From a virus: DNA of 35,637 nucleotides. The stretch spans positions 1 through 35,637 of IMG/VR virus record IMGVR_UViG_3300030090_002574. One strand, written 5' to 3'. Made by a program: the position numbers and the translations under genes. The notes beneath the pieces were generated by a model, which saw nothing but the letters and a program-made list of their open reading frames with translations, ran no database searches and was not told where the DNA came from. Of this stretch, positions 17,819 to 23,929 are shown piece after piece (positions within the stretch are counted from its first letter, which is position 1; the number at the start of each line of letters is the position of its first letter).

Positions 17819-19158
17819 CACGGAACCCAATCGTTGCTGCTTGCTATATGGTTATCGTGTCCCATAGGGTCAAAAATATTATAATCCTGCTGGGCAAGTC
17901 TAGGTACAGTAGCAGGGTCAATAGGATCATGCAAAGATACAGCTAGGTATCTAAAAGCGTCGCAAGGGTGAGAAGTCCAATCATGCAAAGGTCTGTTGCG
18001 ATAGGTTTGCGTTCTGTCATCATAATCAGTTCGGTACTGTCGCAAAGCTTCTATGCCACGGTTGCAGTTCTTTTCATCAAACCAGCATCTCGATAGGATT
18101 GTCCTTACAGCGTTTATACCGTCTTCTAAAGATATTTTTGGGACAACTCTAGTTTGTGTTAAGCCTAAAGAACGCAACACATCTAGTCTTGACTTGCCTG
18201 AAGACATTTCTTTAACACGGACATCATGCGGCAGGTAATGATCTCCGTATGTGTAGTCACGTTCTCTAAGAACTTGGACATAATGGTTTAGCCCAACACC
18301 AGAACTTTCATAGTAATCAATTAATCTGATTTCTTTGCCTACCATCTGGCAGAACCATATAGCGGTCATATCATCTATGCCTAAGTCCCACGCAGTAATA
18401 ACAGGGATAGAGCTTTCATATGGAACAGAAGTAATCTGTCCTTTCTTTGTTAAGGTCTCCATTGTTTTGCCGTAGTAAGAACCACGAATTGCAGCTTCCC
18501 AAGAACACTCGTACTCTTGTGCGTATTCTTCTTCAGACATATCTCCGGCTGCAAAGTCTAACTCACCTTGATCGACATACTGTGTATCAGAAGCCTTATA
18601 CAAATACCCTGCCCACTGGCCTGACTCATCTTTGACAGCTCTTTCGTATATTTCAAAAAAATTATTTTTACCTTTTGGAGTACCTATAAAACTTGCCGTA
18701 CCCCTTCTATCTGACAAAGCAGGGCGTATAATCTCTGACCACATCTTAGGTGACATCTGTGCATATTCGTCTAGCACAACATCATCTAGGTAAATGCCAC
18801 GGGCGGCATCCGGGTTATCTGATCCGTACAGGTTAAGACGGCAGTTATCAAGAAAGTCTATGTGCAAGTTGCCTTCATTGGGTTTATACCCCGGCATTGC
18901 TGATAGAAACTCTTTTGCGTAGTCCCAAGCAACTGTTCGTGCCTGTTTTAATAAAGGAGCTATGTAAGCAACACGAGGGCTTTTCATTTCATTGCCGTAA
19001 CAATAAATAGCCCGACTGATAGCTTGGTTAATAGCCCAGACAGTTTTTCCAAATCGCCTGTGACAAACAAGCACTTTAAATCTCGTAGGATCCATATGCA
19101 GAGCTTGTTGCAAAGGACGGGGTGCGTATGGTATTGTTAGCTGTGCTATATCTTTCAT
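17815..19158 (-). CDS. terL: Terminase large subunit
   Basis: A 447-residue packaging motor ATPase and nuclease. Walker A-like VCHRRFGKT at 31-39, Walker B DVVLDEYA at 126-133 with the catalytic Glu, coupling motif SFIGTPKG at 156-163, and nuclease acidic motif TAWDLGIDD at 255-263. C-terminal DWTSHPCDAFRYLA is the usual last nuclease motif. Length and motif order fit the podoviral enzymes. ATG overlaps the upstream oxygenase stop. Identification is strong. Confidence 0.95.
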   Translation of the reverse strand: MKDIAQLTIPYAPRPLQQALHMDPTRFKVLVCHRRFGKTVWAINQAISRAIYCYGNEMKSPRVAYIAPLLKQARTVAWDYAKEFLSAMPGYKPNEGNLHIDFLDNCRLNLYGSDNPDAARGIYLDDVVLDEYAQMSPKMWSEIIRPALSDRRGTASFIGTPKGKNNFFEIYERAVKDESGQWAGYLYKASDTQYVDQGELDFAAGDMSEEEYAQEYECSWEAAIRGSYYGKTMETLTKKGQITSVPYESSIPVITAWDLGIDDMTAIWFCQMVGKEIRLIDYYESSGVGLNHYVQVLRERDYTYGDHYLPHDVRVKEMSSGKSRLDVLRSLGLTQTRVVPKISLEDGINAVRTILSRCWFDEKNCNRGIEALRQYRTDYDDRTQTYRNRPLHDWTSHPCDAFRYLAVSLHDPIDPATVPRLAQQDYNIFDPMGHDNHIASSNDWVPW

Positions 19159-19577
19159 AACGAGTTAAAGAACATCAACAAGACCTTTCTTCCTCCTGAA
19201 TTGCGTTTAACACAGTGTTTGTTACTAGGGTGACTATCATATAATAACAAATCACAATAATGGTAAGTAGGTTCTTCGTCACCAAAAAAATAAAAACCCC
19301 CGCCGTCAAACTTACTAGGATGGCTTAATAAAACGCTGGCACTGTAATCGCACCAAGTCATATGCCCCGTATTACCCTGATCTATATGCCAAGGATGACC
19401 TAGCCTGTTTTCCTCCACTCGTACATATGAAGGCTTCCCGAGACGAACATCAGCAAAACTCCTGATAATATCCAATACACCACCCAACCTAGCATCTGTA
19501 AAATCAAGATAGCCGACAGTATTAGATAAATTACTAGCCTCTTCAGGGGTAATAACACCCTCAATATACTCCCGCAC
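19155..19577 (-). CDS. 2-oxoglutarate/Fe(II)-dependent oxygenase (prolyl-hydroxylase-like)
   Basis: A 140-residue protein with the double-stranded beta-helix signature of 2OG-Fe(II) oxygenases. HPWHID supplies H64 and D66, FDGGGFYFFG is the usual central strand, and NKHCVKRNSGGRKVLLMFF supplies distal H121 and the 2OG-binding R130. The full Fe triad and the Arg are present, so it should be active. The start is a GTG that overlaps the TerS TAG, the only suitable start after an upstream in-frame stop. Substrate unknown: a protein side chain or a nucleobase are both possible. Lying between the terminase subunits makes it a late gene and hints at a role in virion maturation, which is inference. 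Confidence 0.82.
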   Translation of the reverse strand: MREYIEGVITPEEASNLSNTVGYLDFTDARLGGVLDIIRSFADVRLGKPSYVRVEENRLGHPWHIDQGNTGHMTWCDYSASVLLSHPSKFDGGGFYFFGDEEPTYHYCDLLLYDSHPSNKHCVKRNSGGRKVLLMFFNSL

Positions 19578-19933
19578 TAGTTCAAAGCAGTCTTGCGTTT
19601 AGGATTATCAGGGTCTAAATGCTGTATTACCTGCGCATTAGCAGCCTTCACGTCTTTAATATTCTCATTAGGAGACATAAATCTGACCATCAATTTACTC
19701 AATTGTGGCCCTGCTTCTATGCCTACTAACTGCTGACTTTGCGGTTTACCATGCCCATAAGCTAATACTAACTCCAAAGCCTTAGTCAATACAGTACCAC
19801 CACTATCCGGGTCTTCTATAATACGCTTCAGACGATCAACAGCCTTCGGACTTAAATCATCACGCATTACCTTCTTTAACTCATAAGGAACCTTGTTCTT
19901 AGCTCCCTTCTTCTTGGTCGGAGGACTACCCAT
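19577..19933 (-). CDS. Probable terminase small subunit
   Basis: A 118-residue protein starting MGSPPTKKKGAKNKVPYELK. ATG 19933 was chosen because AGGGG lies at good distance; an earlier start in frame reads through AT-rich noncoding DNA. Basic N-terminus, then a helical core (LSPKAVDRLKRIIED...TVLTKALELVLAYGHGKP) like small terminases that recognise the packaging site. The YGHGKP..Q ending is common in such proteins. It is the first gene of the late operon, two genes before TerL. No HTH motif can be proven by eye. Confidence 0.75.
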   Translation of the reverse strand: MGSPPTKKKGAKNKVPYELKKVMRDDLSPKAVDRLKRIIEDPDSGGTVLTKALELVLAYGHGKPQSQQLVGIEAGPQLSKLMVRFMSPNENIKDVKAANAQVIQHLDPDNPKRKTALN

Positions 19934-19962
19934 AATAACCCCTATGCTCGTGAATTTAAAAA

Positions 19963-19991
19963 AATATATAACAAACAACCCGAAAAGTACA
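19963..19991 (-). promoter_or_regulatory. Candidate late promoter before TerS
   Basis: On the minus strand, TGTACT (-35, 3 of 6 consensus) and TATATT (-10, 5 of 6) are separated by 17 bases and lie ~30-60 bases before the TerS start. The -35 is weak, which would fit a late promoter needing an activator. Low confidence. Confidence 0.3.
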
Positions 19992-20091
19992 TTTTAAAAA
20001 AATCTCTTGTGTGGGAAGGGAGGCGAGCTGCGCAAAAACCTGCTTGGGGGTACACCCCCCTAAAAATTACATTTTTATTACACGCATTTTT

Positions 20092-20241
20092 TAGAACAAA
20101 ACGTGTACATATAGCCAACATTTTCTACAGAACATTAATAGAACAAAAGGTGAACAAAACAAGGACGCAAGTTGGCGGGTGTTTCTGTTATGTTCTGTAT
20201 ATGTGCCAGCATAATGTGCATGATATGTTTATGGTTTGTTC
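20092..20241. repeat. Cluster of AGAACA boxes, operator- or iteron-like
   Basis: Two 18-base direct repeats, TAGAACAAAACGTGTACA (20092-20109) and TAGAACAAAAGGTGAACA (20139-20156), differ at two positions. Further AGAACA boxes lie at 20129-20134 on the plus strand and, inverted as TGTTCT, at 20191-20196 and 20236-20241. Five boxes in 150 bases is far above chance for a hexamer. They may bind a phage HTH protein or a replication initiator. Confidence 0.6.
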
Positions 20242-20393
20242 TACATTTGTGTTGGACAGGATCCCCGCCCCCCACATTTTCCCCTATACTATTCCCTACT
20301 ATATCTATCTATTCACTCTATATGGAACGGGCATAATCAGGCCTTCTTTTCTTTTATTTCCCGCCCCAATAAATAGCATTTATGCTTTTTTAC

Positions 20394-20420
20394 TTGACAG
20401 CTATTTCAAAGGGTTATATT
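20394..20420 (+). promoter_or_regulatory. Sigma-70-like early promoter
   Basis: A perfect TTGACA at 20394-20399 is followed by TATATT at 20415-20420 (5 of 6 consensus). The spacer is 15 bases, shorter than ideal. It lies ~36 bases before the ArdC start and would drive the first early operon with host RNA polymerase, consistent with no phage RNA polymerase being found. Confidence 0.6.
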
Positions 20421-20455
20421 TAAGGGTTATCTTTTAATTTAATGGAGTCAAACTA

Positions 20456-21361
20456 ATGTCTAAAATTGACATAAAACAACAAGTCACAGACAAGATTATC
20501 GCACATCTTGAGGGCAATCACGATCACGGCGAATGGGAAAAACCTTTTTTTTGTTTAGGTGCTGATCGTAATATTAAGTCGAATCAGCCTTACAAAGGCA
20601 TTAATACGTTATTGCTTGGAATGGCAGGATATAATTCCTCATATTGGGGTACTTATAAACAATGGGGAGAGATAGGCGGTAAAGTCATAAAAGGCCAGAA
20701 AGCCACTCACATTGTATTCTTTAAGCCTATTACAAAAGAAGACGCCGACGGCCAAGTGACCGATAAGTTTTTTGTGTTGCGAGGGTATAGCGTTTTTAAT
20801 CTTGAGCAGATCGAAGGAATTGAAAAGGGTAAATTTAAAGAAAGGGCGAGAAGGTTGTCATTTGCGCCAGAAGACAAGGCCTCTTTTTCAGATCTTCCCG
20901 TCGCCGAATCTCTTATGATTGATAGCGGAATCAAGATAAAGCACTCTAATAGTGATAGGGCGTTTTATACTGCTACTGAGGATTTTATACACTTGCCTAA
21001 TAAAGAAAACTTTAAAGCGACCAAAACCAGCACGGCACTTGAGTGCTATTACTCTACAGCCTTTCATGAGTTAGGACACGCAACAGGACACCCTACCCGC
21101 TTAAATCGTAAGCTAGGAAATAGGTTTGGCTCTAAGCCCTACGCAGGGGAGGAATTGATTGCAGAGCTAACGAGCGCCATGTTGTGTGCAATAACAGGCG
21201 TTAGTCAGTCAGTCAGGTTGGATCATGTGAAATATTTGCAAAGTTGGCTTGACGTTCTCAAAGAAGATAAGAATGCTATTTTCCATGCTAGTGCTCAGGC
21301 ACAAAAAGCAGTCGATTTTTTAACCATAGCAGAGGAACAGGACGAGGCTCTATCCGCCTAG
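20456..21361 (+). CDS. ArdC-like antirestriction protein
   Basis: A 301-residue protein with the ArdC layout: an N-terminal ssDNA-binding domain (residues ~1-120, with KPFFCLGADRNIKSNQPYKG and YWGTYKQWGEIGGKVIKGQK) and a C-terminal zinc metallopeptidase-like domain with TAFHELGHATGH (H204, E205, H208) and a later E237 in EELIAELTSA. ArdC proteins protect incoming DNA from host restriction. Being the first gene after the strongest promoter fits action at the moment of entry. Leader GGAGTCAAA precedes the ATG. Domain call is strong; the antirestriction role is inferred from the family. Confidence 0.88.
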   Translation: MSKIDIKQQVTDKIIAHLEGNHDHGEWEKPFFCLGADRNIKSNQPYKGINTLLLGMAGYNSSYWGTYKQWGEIGGKVIKGQKATHIVFFKPITKEDADGQVTDKFFVLRGYSVFNLEQIEGIEKGKFKERARRLSFAPEDKASFSDLPVAESLMIDSGIKIKHSNSDRAFYTATEDFIHLPNKENFKATKTSTALECYYSTAFHELGHATGHPTRLNRKLGNRFGSKPYAGEELIAELTSAMLCAITGVSQSVRLDHVKYLQSWLDVLKEDKNAIFHASAQAQKAVDFLTIAEEQDEALSA

Positions 21362-21373
21362 AACTATACCACA

Positions 21374-21417
21374 GAGCAACCCCATTAAAGGTTGCTCGCT
21401 GGTATCGTTTTGGATAC
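21374..21417 (+). promoter_or_regulatory. Two RNA hairpins before the second early gene
   Basis: GAGCAACC (21374-21381) pairs with GGTTGCTC (21390-21397), loop of eight; GTATC (21402-21406) pairs with GATAC (21413-21417). No T run follows either, so these are not standard terminators. They sit just upstream of a GGAGTCAAA leader and may mark mRNA processing or translational control. Confidence 0.45.
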
Positions 21418-21438
21418 TAAATTAAAGGAGTCAAAACA

Positions 21439-21732
21439 ATGAAATTAACTAAAGATGATGTGTGGGGAAATCATGAGGAAAATCATAAAGGAATGATTGT
21501 CGCTGATTGTAGCCACGGTGGATTTGATAAAAAACATTTACGTTCAAAAAAGAAATGCCCAATATTCAAAGATTTTATTGACTACAAATCTGTCACGGTA
21601 ATTTGTGACGAAAATTTTGAAAACGAAGTCTCATATTGGTTGGCCTATGTTCATGGTGGTGGAAACATATCAAAGGTTATCCAACTGCCAAACAAAAAAA
21701 TTGCTATGCGATCTGATTATCAATGTTGGTAA
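21439..21732 (+). CDS. Unknown early protein, 97 aa
   Basis: Starts MKLTKDDVWGNHEENHKGMI after GGAGTCAAAACA. It contains scattered Cys and His (ADCSHGG, KKCPIF, VICDEN) and a C-terminal QLPNKKIAMRSDYQCW. No family recognised. It is the second gene of the early operon, preceded by two hairpins. Confidence 0.65.
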   Translation: MKLTKDDVWGNHEENHKGMIVADCSHGGFDKKHLRSKKKCPIFKDFIDYKSVTVICDENFENEVSYWLAYVHGGGNISKVIQLPNKKIAMRSDYQCW

Positions 21733-21746
21733 ATTAAGGAGTCAAA

Positions 21747-22079
21747 ATGATGTCTTATTATAAATATGATGAAATAAAGGAACGCTTTTTAGATTTTGTA
21801 TCAGAGCAGAGTGATGAGTGGATTCAGGACAACTACGATGACCTGCACCACCACGCCTTTAATACTGGCTATTATATCATAGGCTCACACAAGGCTAAAC
21901 AATGGCTAGGCGATCATGTATTCGATTGCATCAATATCATTAAAGTATATGAGCAAGATAATTTTGGGCAAGTAACTACTGATTTAACTAACCCTGAAAA
22001 GATTGTTAATATGTATGCTTATATAGTTGGCGAACAGGTGGTTTTTGACTGCAAATTTACAAAAGCAGTTAATGAGTAG
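21747..22079 (+). CDS. DUF7222-like early protein
   Basis: A 110-residue acidic protein. DNYDDLHHHAFNTGYYIIGS followed by HKAKQWLG, a central DCINIIKVYEQDNFGQV, and a C-terminal NMYAYIVGEQVVFDC match a phage family of unknown function that I recall as DUF7222. Start could be the second ATG (21750), which gives the same leader spacing as other early genes; GGAGTCAAA ends right at the first. Function unknown. Confidence 0.7.
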   Translation: MMSYYKYDEIKERFLDFVSEQSDEWIQDNYDDLHHHAFNTGYYIIGSHKAKQWLGDHVFDCINIIKVYEQDNFGQVTTDLTNPEKIVNMYAYIVGEQVVFDCKFTKAVNE

Positions 22080-22085
22080 GATTCT

Positions 22086-22136
22086 ATCCCCTTGCCTCTG
22101 ATTAGTTTTAGAGGCTTTGGGATGCAATCTTGCATC
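22086..22136 (+). promoter_or_regulatory. Structured leader before an early gene
   Basis: ATCCC...GCCTCT (22086-22099) can pair with AGAGGC...GGGAT (22110-22123). Alternatively GATGCA (22121-22126) pairs with TGCATC (22131-22136), loop ATCT. The two folds share bases 22121-22123 and may compete. They lie just before the GGAGTCAAA leader of the next gene, again suggesting control at the mRNA level. Confidence 0.4.
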
Positions 22137-22154
22137 GTAAAAAGGGAGTCAAAT

Positions 22155-22421
22155 ATGGTTGTAGATAATTTAAGATTAGATGTGATTGCAACTTTTGAAA
22201 ATCACGAGCAAGCGCATTTTAATTGTGCAATTACCAATAATGCTTTGGAAAATAAAACAAGCTTATTGAATTATGTTAAAGAACAATTGCATCGTAAAGA
22301 TTTAGTTAAACTATCTTTATGTTGGGAATGTCCAGAAGAGTTAGTTGGTAAATTTAAAGTTATTCAAGAAAGTATAAAACAAAATGCAAAATACTATTTT
22401 AAAGACGGAAAGGAGGTATAA
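22155..22421 (+). CDS. Unknown early protein, 88 aa
   Basis: Start ATG 22155 (MVVDNLRLDVIATFENHEQA) was chosen over an upstream TTG because the GGAGTCAAA leader sits at 22145-22153. Contains SLCWECPEELVGKFK. Likely a compact alpha/beta protein. No family recognised. Confidence 0.6.
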   Translation: MVVDNLRLDVIATFENHEQAHFNCAITNNALENKTSLLNYVKEQLHRKDLVKLSLCWECPEELVGKFKVIQESIKQNAKYYFKDGKEV

Positions 22422-22423
22422 TT

Positions 22424-22591
22424 ATGGCGCATTTTTCTATAATCAACACAAAAATCTTGGTTGAGTGGAACGACAGACCAAAGTTGGTGAATCTTGATAA
22501 CGAAATGCCTACCCACTTACAAGTATTATTCGACGATTGGTTGTGTAGTATTGAGCACGAGCGCAATTGCGTTGAGGAAGGTGGAACATGA
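22424..22591 (+). CDS. Unknown small early protein, 55 aa
   Basis: Reads MAHFSIINTKILVEWNDRPK and ends in EEGGT. A strong AGGAGG lies before the ATG, and the stop overlaps the next gene's start (ATGA). These two points support it as real despite its size. Function unknown. Confidence 0.6.
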   Translation: MAHFSIINTKILVEWNDRPKLVNLDNEMPTHLQVLFDDWLCSIEHERNCVEEGGT

Positions 22592-22833
22592 AATTTAAAG
22601 AAAACGATTATGTCAAAGTTATCGATCAAGAAATTTATGGCAAAGTAATATTTGTTCATACTGATAAAAAAACAGGACAGGCTAGAGAAATTGTTATTGA
22701 GGACTTAGATTGTCAGGAATTTTCAGCACCCTTCAATCAACTGTCCTACAGGCCAAGTGAACTCATAAGGTTAGACGTATCTTTTGAAATTAAAGACTTT
22801 AATACAGACCAAGTGAGCACAGAAAAAATTTAA
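22588..22833 (+). CDS. Unknown early protein, 81 aa, possible SH3-like barrel
   Basis: Starts MKFKENDYVKVIDQEIYGKV. The pattern NDYVKV...GKVIFVH...REIVIEDLD...YRPSELIRLD suggests a small SH3-like beta-barrel seen in many short phage proteins, but this is by eye. Translationally coupled to the gene before. Confidence 0.6.
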   Translation: MKFKENDYVKVIDQEIYGKVIFVHTDKKTGQAREIVIEDLDCQEFSAPFNQLSYRPSELIRLDVSFEIKDFNTDQVSTEKI

Positions 22834-22855
22834 AAATGGAAAAGGAGTCAAATAA

Positions 22856-23065
22856 ATGTACATCGAAAAGTTAAATATTAAAATTTTTACTGATTATCAA
22901 ATCCGGGGTAAAAAACCGAAGTCCGATCTTATTGGCGAATTTACTACTAACAAAATCATGGGCGCAGACAGCGCTAATCTCGAACCCTTTATTGAAGGGA
23001 TTATGAGCCTCTACCAGTATGATCCAGTAAGGTTAGTTGTGTCTTATGAAACTGAAAACAATTAG
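22856..23065 (+). CDS. Unknown early protein, 69 aa
   Basis: Starts MYIEKLNIKIFTDYQIRGKK after a GGAGTCAAATAA leader. Probably mixed alpha/beta (KLNIKIFTDY, PVRLVVSYETE). No family recognised. Confidence 0.55.
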   Translation: MYIEKLNIKIFTDYQIRGKKPKSDLIGEFTTNKIMGADSANLEPFIEGIMSLYQYDPVRLVVSYETENN

Positions 23066-23076
23066 GAGTCAAGACA

Positions 23077-23472
23077 ATGGAAAATGATAAATTAGACGAA
23101 GATTTTGAGCATGATTTATGCCAAGTATTAACAAAATATTACGGCGATAATTGGTCTAACGTCTGGGACAAGGAAGACGACGGGTTTTATTTAAGACTTA
23201 AAGTTTTCGGAAATATTTTAACAAAAGAAGATATTCCGATTGTAGACGATGAAACCGACAAAGTGACATATAAAAAAGTCGAAGAATTGACTTGGGATGA
23301 ATTGCAAAGTTTACACAGGGCTTACATACAAGTTGATCTGTACCATGACGAAGAACAGCTACCTATGCCTTCGAGAGATATAGAAATTTGGAATATTGTG
23401 AAAATCGAAATGAATAGAAGGCTTCAGTCAGGCTATGAGGGTCTGCACCCTGACGAATATATACCATTATAA
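23077..23472 (+). CDS. Unknown acidic early protein, 131 aa
   Basis: A very acidic protein (MENDKLDEDFEHDLCQVLTK; many Asp and Glu throughout) with leader GGAGTCAAGACA. Small acidic early proteins sometimes mimic DNA to block host nucleases; charge alone does not prove that here. No family recognised. Confidence 0.6.
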   Translation: MENDKLDEDFEHDLCQVLTKYYGDNWSNVWDKEDDGFYLRLKVFGNILTKEDIPIVDDETDKVTYKKVEELTWDELQSLHRAYIQVDLYHDEEQLPMPSRDIEIWNIVKIEMNRRLQSGYEGLHPDEYIPL

Positions 23473-23512
23473 AAAAAGTGGAAGCAGAACAATTAGAAAA
23501 AGGAGTCAAACA

Positions 23513-23752
23513 ATGACAAATAAAGAAAAAGCACGAAAGTTTGCAGAGGATTTTTGCAGTTGTGCTGGCACGAGCTACGGCGATGTCATGGATGGTTATG
23601 ATCCAGAGACAGGCGGAACTGATTTAATGGGCGTGATTATAAATGCAAGTGACGTTGCTAGTTTAGAAAGTGACGTAGAACATCTATTGGATCAATGCCA
23701 AATAGACGTTATTGCATGGATGAGAAAGAAGATGTCAAAAGGGGAATTATAA
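23513..23752 (+). CDS. Unknown early protein, 79 aa
   Basis: ATG 23513 (MTNKEKARKFAEDFCSCAGT) follows GGAGTCAAACA; an upstream in-frame start lies inside the previous gene and lacks the leader. Mostly helical, with GTSYGDVMDGYDPETGGTDL in the middle. No family recognised. Confidence 0.6.
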   Translation: MTNKEKARKFAEDFCSCAGTSYGDVMDGYDPETGGTDLMGVIINASDVASLESDVEHLLDQCQIDVIAWMRKKMSKGEL

Positions 23753-23841
23753 TGTTTTATCGGTCGATAAAAACAATCTGCGAATTTTTGGCTGTGCTAT
23801 TTATTTTTGCAGTAGCCATGATTTTACCAGAATTATTTTGA
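23752..23841 (+). CDS. 29-residue membrane peptide
   Basis: MFYRSIKTICEFLAVLFIF continuing AVAMILPELF: a short basic N-terminus and one hydrophobic span of ~18 residues, the composition of a single-pass inner-membrane peptide. Its ATG overlaps the previous TAA (TAATG), with GGGGAATTATA upstream, and a terminator follows 12 bases after its stop. It may act on the host envelope, but no function is known. Confidence 0.5.
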   Translation: MFYRSIKTICEFLAVLFIFAVAMILPELF

Positions 23842-23853
23842 TTAAACGCAATG

Positions 23854-23886
23854 GGCAGGGATTTTTTATATTTCCCTGCCTTTTTT
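23854..23886 (+). terminator. Rho-independent terminator of early operon 1
   Basis: GGCAGGGA (23854-23861), an 11-base loop, TCCCTGCC (23873-23880) and six T. An eight-pair perfect stem with a T run on the plus strand, just after the last early gene and before the convergent primase-helicase. Confidence 0.88.
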
Positions 23887-23929
23887 GTGCTCTTAGAAGC
23901 CCGTACAGAGGCGTTGAACTACCCCTTGG

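Larger units (their letters stand above)
19934..20455. promoter_or_regulatory. Divergent control region between late and early operons
   Basis: This 522-base gap separates the minus-strand late operon from the plus-strand early operon. It contains a candidate late promoter, a GGGGG-TACA-CCCCC inverted repeat (20046-20059), a cluster of AGAACA boxes in both orientations (20092-20241), and a consensus -35 promoter toward ArdC. It is the largest noncoding stretch and the best candidate for a master regulatory region or replication origin. A 142-codon frame across it on the plus strand is not credible as a gene. Confidence 0.75.

Noticed and set aside
20046-20059. GGGGG-TACA-CCCCC as a terminator
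   Set aside because: No T run follows on either strand; left as a possible operator within the control region.
20009-20437. 142-codon plus-strand frame in the divergent region
   Set aside because: GTG start without a ribosome site, translation dominated by Ile, Phe, Tyr and Leu as expected from AT-rich noncoding DNA, and it contains a consensus promoter and the AGAACA boxes.
22092-22154. TTG start upstream for the 22155 gene, and similar early starts at 23435, 28815 and 29193
   Set aside because: Each has a downstream ATG with the shared GGAGTCAA leader or an ATGA overlap, and the extra codons lie in leader hairpins or in the neighbouring gene.
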